6,986 nt of DNA from positions 29,455 to 36,440 of the forward strand of contig PAOV01000017.1 in assembly GCA_002708145.1 (NCBI GenBank), in the 5' to 3' direction. Shown here piece by piece: positions 6,489 to 6,986 of this stretch. Source of the stretch: Chloroflexota bacterium (lineage in GTDB: Bacteria; Chloroflexota; Dehalococcoidia; Lucifugimonadales; Lucifugimonadaceae). The number at the start of each line of letters is the position of its first letter. Position 1 is the first letter of the stretch. The translations under genes and the position numbers were made by a program. The notes under the pieces are model-generated. The model made no database searches, had not been told where the DNA came from, and saw only the letters and a list, made by a program, of their open reading frames with translations.

Positions 6489-6645
6489 TATTCTTTTTTT
6501 TCTCATCATCTTTGTTTACCGCTCCACGAAATTCATTTAGAGCTTGCCCAAGCCCTTTTCCAACTTGAGGTAATTTACCTACACCAAATAATAGAAGTAC
6601 TAAGACTAGGATTAATCCTATTTGTAAGGGTCCAAGATTTTGCAT
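6481..6645 (-). CDS. tatA: Sec-independent translocase subunit TatA, small (54 aa)
   Basis: Forms the pore or membrane-weakening oligomer of the twin-arginine translocase. I translated this short gene by hand: it starts MQNLGPLQIGL and ends in a lysine-rich tail. It has a single transmembrane helix (about 7-21) with the polar Gln8 typical of TatA, the hinge FGVGKLP at 20-26, and an amphipathic helix with G-K-G-L-G-Q-A-L-N-E-F-R at 29-40, matching TatA consensus closely. A charged tail (44-54) ends the protein; 54 residues is at the short end for TatA/TatE. The ATG at 6643-6645 has AGGA 7 nt upstream. It lies 36 bp downstream of lexA on the same strand, and faces tatC tail to tail. With tatB and tatC it completes a TatABC set within 1.2 kb. 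Confidence 0.92.
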   Translation of the reverse strand: MQNLGPLQIGLILVLVLLLFGVGKLPQVGKGLGQALNEFRGAVNKDDEKKKNKK

Positions 6646-6652
6646 TATATTT

Positions 6653-6656
6653 TCCT
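6653..6656 (-). promoter_or_regulatory. Shine-Dalgarno AGGA of tatA
   Basis: On the minus strand AGGA sits 7 nt before the tatA ATG, a good spacing. It supports the small gene being translated. Confidence 0.6.
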
Positions 6657-6681
6657 AACGATTAATATTTTAATAATAATT

Positions 6682-6986
6682 TTATCCTAAGTATCTCCAA
6701 ACGCCAATTACTTTACTGAGTATTTGAATATTATTAGATTCAAAAGTCATTGCTTTCATATGGCTATTTGCAGGTTCAAGTTTGGTAAATTCTCCATCAG
6801 AATAAACATGTTTAAGGGTTGTAGAATCTTCAGAAATAATTCTAACCGCTGCCATTTGTCCATTTCTAACATTGTTGGTTTGTTCCATAATGACTAAGTC
6901 TCCATCAGAAATAAAAGCATCAATCATCGATTCTCCTTTCACCTTGAGCGCATATACACCTTCTGATGAATTAATCATAGAATGAG
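6682..6986 (-). CDS. lexA: LexA repressor, C-terminal S24 peptidase part (5' end outside the window)
   Basis: LexA represses SOS genes and is inactivated by RecA-stimulated self-cleavage. About 100 codons are present and the frame stays open to the window edge, so the N-terminal winged-helix DNA-binding domain and the Ala-Gly cleavage site are not visible. Seen directly: VYALKVKGESM, with the catalytic serine encoded at 6928-6930; the GD-x-V-I strand; TTLKHVY, with the catalytic lysine encoded at 6811-6813; the PANSHM segment; and the terminal GKV-type strand VIGVWRYLG. These match LexA better than UmuD or phage CI-type S24 repressors, but without the DNA-binding domain a LexA-like prophage repressor is not fully excluded. 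The methionine encoded at 6976-6978 is internal, not the start. tatA follows 36 bp downstream. Confidence 0.88.
   Translation of the reverse strand, partial: HSMINSSEGVYALKVKGESMIDAFISDGDLVIMEQTNNVRNGQMAAVRIISEDSTTLKHVYSDGEFTKLEPANSHMKAMTFESNNIQILSKVIGVWRYLG

Noticed and set aside
1..6986. A novel system, mobile element, CRISPR array, tRNA or riboswitch
   Set aside because: Every stretch over 65 bp is accounted for by housekeeping genes; I found no spaced repeats, transposase, terminal inverted repeats or cloverleaf-like sequence.

Overview
This window holds a compact stretch of AT-rich bacterial chromosome made almost entirely of housekeeping genes. Coding density is very high: the longest gene-free gap is 65 bp (3483-3547). 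Lysine codons are mostly AAA, arginine is often AGA, and several genes start without a clear Shine-Dalgarno or with TTG. This suggests a streamlined, low-GC, free-living bacterium. The LexA C-terminal domain (a TLK-x-x-Y followed by a PAN-x-x-M stretch) and the MetRS style recall Chloroflexota, perhaps the marine SAR202/Dehalococcoidia group. That assignment is from memory of family sequences and is weak; a low-GC marine actinobacterium is the main alternative.

The left half (1-3482) is a minus-strand block read lipA -> rsmI -> metG: lipoyl synthase, the 16S rRNA C1402 ribose methyltransferase, and methionyl-tRNA synthetase with a TTG start. lipA and rsmI are 4 bp apart; rsmI and metG are 55 bp apart. 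A short divergent intergenic region (3483-3547) carries candidate promoters for this block and for the plus-strand block.

The middle and right (3548-6476) form a plus-strand block: an RlmD/RumA-type RNA (uracil-5-)methyltransferase, a Maf nucleotide pyrophosphatase, a TatB-like protein and TatC. Spacings are 8 and 18 bp, then a 4-bp TTGA overlap between tatB and tatC. Immediately after tatC, converging with only 4 bp between the stop codons, lies a small gene at 6481-6645 on the minus strand. It encodes a 54-residue TatA. Beyond it is the C-terminal half of LexA, cut by the window end, on the same strand as tatA.

The window therefore encodes all three Tat translocase components, with tatBC in one transcription unit and tatA in the opposing one behind lexA. 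The other genes serve translation (metG, rsmI, rlmD-like), cofactor synthesis (lipA), nucleotide-pool or division control (maf) and the SOS response (lexA). I see no mobile element, CRISPR array, RNA gene or new defence-like system. The most notable points are the easily missed tatA, the split Tat layout, the non-ATG starts and a substituted motif in RsmI.
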